From contig NZ_CP147840.1 of NCBI RefSeq assembly GCF_037338445.1, positions 39,153 through 103,152 on the forward strand: a DNA stretch of 64,000 bases, in the 5' to 3' direction. This DNA comes from Salinibaculum sp. SYNS191 (GTDB lineage Archaea; Halobacteriota; Halobacteria; Halobacteriales; Haloarculaceae). Positions 60,408 to 64,000 of the stretch are shown in pieces (position 1 is the stretch's first letter; every line of letters begins with the position of its first letter). Both the position numbers and the translations under genes were made by a program. Below the pieces are notes generated by a model that worked only from the letters and a program-made list of their open reading frames with translations, was not told the DNA's origin and did no database searches.

Positions 60408-60540
60408 CGACAGTGGTATCGGTCCAAAACCAGGGACGGCGATAGGTTCGTAGCCGAAATCTGCCCGAACCCATCCTACCTTAAGGGATTCCGGCAACAA
60501 CATCCGGAAGTCACTTCTCAAATCGCGGGGGTGAGCCGCT

Positions 60541-60672
60541 GTGTCTAAGCAACAGCGGCAGTTCGACCCCGATTCCTTACCGAACCCCCGCTGTTTGTAC
60601 TGTGGTGAGTCGTTCGATCCAGACGACCAACCGCAGTGTCCAGCGCGCGCTGAGGGGGTGTGCCGCCCATGA
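60541..60672 (+). CDS. Second copy of the 43-aa zinc-ribbon peptide
   Basis: Same as 3018-3149. Confidence 0.65.
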   Translation: MSKQQRQFDPDSLPNPRCLYCGESFDPDDQPQCPARAEGVCRP

Positions 60673-60998
60673 TCGTCGGCGGCCCGCTCCCCGCGTGTCA
60701 CGAGACGATCGACAACCACGACGACTGGCGCGCGGCGAAAGATACCGATCTTGACCAGCGTGGTCCCTGCCGCTACTGCTTCCCCGAGTGCGAGACTACT
60801 GGGGATATCGACGCGCCGCTGTCGCAGTTGGTGACCGCAGACTCCCGCTCGGGCCGCGTGGTTCACATCGACGCCGACCACGGCGACCCGACCTACGACC
60901 CACCCATCAGACAGTCGTCGCTGGCCGCCCAGCTCGCCGCTGAGGACTTCGGACCGGAAGATATCGGGCTCGACCCGGTCGCGGGAGGTGACGTCTGA
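60669..60998 (+). CDS. Second copy of the 109-aa protein
   Basis: Same as 3146-3475. Confidence 0.68.
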   Translation: MIVGGPLPACHETIDNHDDWRAAKDTDLDQRGPCRYCFPECETTGDIDAPLSQLVTADSRSGRVVHIDADHGDPTYDPPIRQSSLAAQLAAEDFGPEDIGLDPVAGGDV

Positions 60999-61945
60999 TG
61001 CCGAGTGAGTGGCCCGTTGAGCGAGATGATCACGCGTACAAGCCACTCCCAGAGAGCTGGCTCGACCACCCAGCCGCGGAGGACCCTTCGAAGCGAGGGC
61101 CGCGCTGTCTGGCCGTCAGCTGTGAGATCAAGGAGGGGCGCATCATCCGCGTCCGCTACGGTCACCTCGTCAGCGCGAACGTCGTCGAGACGGTTGGACC
61201 CGCGGTCGCGAATCCAGATGGGGAGGGCTACGTGCCGAAGGGGCTGGTCGACGGCACGGGCTGGCCCCGGTCGTACGTGCCATCGCCGGGTGTCGACCTG
61301 GACGAGTTGCGGACCTGCGAGCGCCGACATCTCGTCGACCTCTGGCGCGATCGGTTGGACTTCGCCTTCGAGTACGAGCGCGAGGTCCTCGACGAGGATC
61401 CGGAAGCACGTCTGGTCGCTGATGGCGGACTACCAGTTGATGAGACTGCTCGATGCGAGGATTGCGGCGTCTCCAACCGCGAAGAAGCCTTGCGAGCGAT
61501 TCAGGTGTGCGATGGTGGTCGGGAGTTGTTGTGCTCTTCGTGCTTCGAGGACGCGCTTGCTGACGGTCGCGTGTCCCGAGACGACGAGCGGCTGAAGACC
61601 GATGGCGGCCAGGTTGCACTCTCACGCAACCCCGACGTGCGGGAAGTGGCACAGTTGGAGCATGACGAGTACAAGCCCACGTGTCCCGATTGCGGACGCT
61701 ATGTCGGGCACTCGAAGAGCGGCGGCAAACCGCTTCCGGGAATCGTTCCAGAATGTTTCGGATGGGAGTGTCAGGACTGCAATCTGACCTTCCCGTCCAA
61801 CTGTGCAGGCCGGAACGCTCCCGGGTTCAACGACAGCATGGCCGGTCTGAAAGTCAAGTTTCGCGACGGGAAGGCTCGATGGGTTCCAGTTCCAGAGCGG
61901 TATATCGGACCTGACGTTGACGACCACGGAGGTGACCAGGCGTGA
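60998..61945 (+). CDS. Second copy of the multi-zinc-finger protein
   Basis: Identical in translation to 3475-4422. Confidence 0.78.
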   Translation: MPSEWPVERDDHAYKPLPESWLDHPAAEDPSKRGPRCLAVSCEIKEGRIIRVRYGHLVSANVVETVGPAVANPDGEGYVPKGLVDGTGWPRSYVPSPGVDLDELRTCERRHLVDLWRDRLDFAFEYEREVLDEDPEARLVADGGLPVDETARCEDCGVSNREEALRAIQVCDGGRELLCSSCFEDALADGRVSRDDERLKTDGGQVALSRNPDVREVAQLEHDEYKPTCPDCGRYVGHSKSGGKPLPGIVPECFGWECQDCNLTFPSNCAGRNAPGFNDSMAGLKVKFRDGKARWVPVPERYIGPDVDDHGGDQA

Positions 61946-62430
61946 GTCGCTCGCGAGATCCTCGCAGAGCCGAAAGCCATCGGCGAGGACGTCGAGGCAC
62001 TCGTCATAGACGCCGTCGACGGCCTACAGGCCGCGGGCAACGCCGAGGCGTTCTACGACGCCGTCGCGACGGACGTGATCGGCCCGCGGACCGCCCCAAC
62101 TGTGTCCTTTGGCGGCATCCCGCTGGTCGACGCCGACACGCTAGTCGAGATCAAGGCCTGCAAGCGCCACGTCAGCAACGGCGCGCGCGGAAACCGGCCT
62201 GGGCGGTGGCTGATTCCCGTCGACCAGCTCGACGCAATGGTCTCCGAGAGCGGCGTGTTCCTGCTGGCTGTCTACGAGGAGCACGAGGACGCGAAGCGCC
62301 TCGTCGAGATGGTGATCGTCCCAGCGACCCTCCTGGAAGAACACCTGCGCGATAGCTGGTACGAGGTCGACCGCCACGAGCAGGAAGTGGCGCAATTGCC
62401 CTGGCCCGAACTCGTCGGTCGGGGGGTGAC
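61942..62430 (+). pseudogene. Second copy of the PD-(D/E)XK gene, frameshifted
   Basis: Two Cs are missing near 61961 and one extra G is present near 62427 compared with 4419-4907. The nuclease core is readable only in another frame (62075-62446). Confidence 0.7.
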
Positions 62431-62435
62431 CGGCG

Positions 62436-62906
62436 ATGGCAGGTGAGGGCCAGACCCGGGCAACCCGCAGTCACACGCACGAGCGAAGCGCGGAACTTCG
62501 CGAGAAGATCGGCGAAGACCCCGCTCGCTTCCTCGACCGGCCGCTGTTCGACAGTGGCTCGCAGTATAACACGGAGCCGGGCTGGTTCATCCAGAAGCGC
62601 ATCGAGGGCATCGACTCCAAGCGCGTCATCAACTTCTGGCTCCAGATCGAGCACCAACTCGACCGCGGGCCGCGCGAGAAGATCGTCGAGATGCTGGAGC
62701 GCCGGGCGTCGCGCCTGGACGAAATCGGCGAGCGCCCCGACCGCCTGGAAGAGCGCGACGGTCGGGACCGGCCGCCCGGTGAGTGGTACATCGTTCGCGA
62801 TGGCGAAGCGAAACCCTGGGACGAGGTCGACCGGAACGCGGCCGGCGCTGGCGTGTCTGGAACTTCTCGGGCTCTCGCGACCGACGGAGGTGAGGGCGAT
62901 GTCTGA
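62436..62906 (+). CDS. Second copy of the 156-aa hypothetical protein
   Basis: Same as 4914-5384. Confidence 0.72.
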   Translation: MAGEGQTRATRSHTHERSAELREKIGEDPARFLDRPLFDSGSQYNTEPGWFIQKRIEGIDSKRVINFWLQIEHQLDRGPREKIVEMLERRASRLDEIGERPDRLEERDGRDRPPGEWYIVRDGEAKPWDEVDRNAAGAGVSGTSRALATDGGEGDV

Positions 62907-63318
62907 GATATCTATCGATTACCGACGGGCCCTACGTAACGCGTGTTCATGCACGGGTAGGAATACCGCCCCTCCTGAGTTTCCGCCAGACCCATCGTCG
63001 TCGTCATCCCCACCTTCATCTCCGTCGTGGGTAAGTAGTTGGAAAACCGCAACAACAGCCGTTACGGTACCACTGAAAGCCGCTACAACTTCTGGAGTTA
63101 TTGCTACCTCCATAGTCCTGGCCGGATCTTCTTCCGGCATAAGCGTAGGGGGTGCCTCAAACCAGACCACTCAAACTGCCGAATTTGCGGGGTATAGTCT
63201 GAGGCGAACCACCGCAAACAACCACGGAAACGCGATACTCGGGAGTAGAGAGTCTCATAGAACCACATCTGCTATCTTAGCGCTACTTAGCGCACGACGA
63301 CGGAGGTGGTTCAATTGA
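62899..63318 (+). CDS. Second copy of the small Ser/Thr-rich protein
   Basis: Same as 5377-5796, with the same uncertainty over strand. Confidence 0.45.
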   Translation: MSEISIDYRRALRNACSCTGRNTAPPEFPPDPSSSSSPPSSPSWVSSWKTATTAVTVPLKAATTSGVIATSIVLAGSSSGISVGGASNQTTQTAEFAGYSLRRTTANNHGNAILGSRESHRTTSAILALLSARRRRWFN

Positions 63319-63465
63319 CTGGTTGTATCACGCGGAACCCTGGCGAGTGTACCACCTGCGGGCGAGCCGAATCCAGCAGGAAACGACTGTTGGGAGTGCC
63401 CCAATTGTGGGCTGACTGGCTGCGGTATCAGCGGGTGCGAGCACGGAGGTGAGTCACGTGAGTAG
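63315..63465 (+). pseudogene. Second copy of the 50-aa zinc ribbon, frameshifted
   Basis: Matches 5793-5945 but has lost two bases near 63360, inside the first Cys knuckle. Confidence 0.6.
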
Positions 63466-63586
63466 TCTCCCCGACTCGTTGTCGGAACTCTCGCGGGTCT
63501 GCATCGAGTGTGGCGACCGCGTCGACGAGCAGTATCTCGACAGCGAGGGCCGCTGTGTGGGCTGTCGCTACGGAGGTGAGCGCTGA
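63458..63586 (+). CDS. Second copy of the 42-aa zinc ribbon
   Basis: Same as 5938-6066. Confidence 0.6.
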   Translation: MSSLPDSLSELSRVCIECGDRVDEQYLDSEGRCVGCRYGGER

Positions 63587-63827
63587 TGGTCGAGCGGACC
63601 TACGAGGGCCAGCCGCTCGACGGTACCTACCAGCACATCACCGAGCGCCCGGTGCAGTCGCCCGACGACCGGAGGACGACGCCGACGACGTCGAGGCTGG
63701 TGAGACGGTCTACGCCACGGATCCCGAGCCAGACGGTGAGCAGACCGTCGAGAACGTGCCGATGCCGGGTGATCGGCCCGATGTCGAGGGCCAGAGCACG
63801 TTCGAGGACTGGAGGTGGTCCGCGTGA
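63586..63827 (+). pseudogene. Second copy of the 80-aa acidic protein, frameshifted
   Basis: Matches 6066-6308 with one base missing near 63671. Confidence 0.6.
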
Positions 63828-64000
63828 CGCGCGAGGACAAGCTCTGCCCACGCCCTCGCGAGCACGCCCTTCCTGGCGGTGACCTCGCCGTCTCGAGTCA
63901 CTGGGTCTGGGGCGTCCGCGGCGCAACGACGGTTGCGGCGGCGGACAAGCCCTGTACCGATTGCTGCTGGACATCCTCGCCGACGAGCATGTTCCCGATC
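63824..64000 (+). CDS. Second copy of the DUF6884 gene, 5' part
   Basis: Matches the beginning of 6305-7213. One T is missing near 63951, and the window ends before the DUF6884 motif. Confidence 0.6.
   Translation, partial: MTREDKLCPRPREHALPGGDLAVSSHWVWGVRGATTVAAADKPCTDCCWTSSPTSMFPI

Larger units (their letters stand above)
57526..64000. repeat. Terminal direct repeat, copy 2 (with indels)
   Basis: Repeats 1-6482. All features from 57838 to the end are second copies of 313-6482. Single- or double-base losses or gains near 57987, 60434, 61961, 62427, 63360, 63671 and 63951 break five reading frames relative to copy 1. Where copies differ, copy 1 gives the intact gene. Confidence 0.93.

Noticed and set aside
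57526..64000. Real tandem duplication of 6.5 kb
   Set aside because: The differences are only short-run indels that break genes, and the repeat lies exactly at both ends of the window, which fits a circular overlap better.
1..64000. CRISPR array
   Set aside because: No regularly spaced identical repeats with unique spacers; the only tandem repeats are coding (22479-22740) or short iterons.

Overview
The window is from a halophilic archaeon (class Halobacteria). It is GC-rich, most proteins are strongly acidic, and hallmark families are present: Orc1/Cdc6, haloarchaeal type IV pilins, a PhiH1-repressor-like winged helix and Tat-exported surface proteins. Many genes look leaderless, with a TATA element about 27 bases before the start codon. 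Bases 57526-64000 repeat bases 1-6482 with no substitution that I noticed, only 1-2 base indels in short runs. The simplest reading is a circular replicon of about 57.5 kb that was read past its own start. It is then a plasmid or plasmid-provirus, and the second copy carries uncorrected indels.

Layout. (1) 56629-9317 (through the junction): a PhiH1-like repressor diverges across palindromic operators from a rightward operon of about 18 tightly overlapping genes. These are a winged-helix protein, many small zinc-finger proteins, a J-domain protein, a tyrosine recombinase with a cysteine cluster, a PD-(D/E)XK nuclease, a DUF6884 protein and a large winged-helix protein that may be the replication initiator. 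A GC-rich nested hairpin and an AT-rich tract follow it. (2) 9828-26197: a lower-GC cargo island whose two edges are IS6-like terminal sequences in inverted orientation, each next to a copy of the same small ribbon-helix-helix-like gene; a third terminus lies inside. It carries an 847-residue membrane protein, a 653-residue protein with a C-terminal zinc finger, a PIN nuclease with a Panacea-like partner, a two-gene short prokaryotic Argonaute system (PD-(D/E)XK nuclease plus catalytically dead MID-PIWI, SPARDA-like), and two surface metalloproteases. (3) 26486-32193: two Tat-exported surface proteins, a homing-endonuclease-repeat DNA-binding protein, a second short tyrosine recombinase beside a 20-base perfect palindrome, a quinone-oxidoreductase-like enzyme and a hypothetical protein. 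(4) 32596-52020: one leftward block of about 20 genes, with a HerA/VirB4-like ATPase with degenerate motifs, many small and large membrane proteins, Sec and Tat secreted proteins, a secreted subtilisin and a 1587-residue membrane-anchored surface protein whose central adhesin-like part is AT-rich. It looks like a cell-surface, transfer, vesicle or virion machine. (5) 52292-56497: an AbrB-like protein, two pilins flanking a degenerate LAGLIDADG-like protein, Orc1/Cdc6 and CGTGAAT iterons (likely origin).

How it may work together: Orc1 and/or the large winged-helix protein replicate the circle. The PhiH-like repressor and operators control the early operon. The recombinases permit integration. 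The leftward block builds the surface machine. The IS-bounded island adds defence cargo, of which the Argonaute pair is the clearest system and the membrane-protein and zinc-finger genes are the least explained. Several apparently broken genes (PIN, ribbon-helix-helix copy, Tat leader of the PQQ metalloprotease) are each one base out of frame, in or near short runs, so they are probably sequencing errors rather than pseudogenes.
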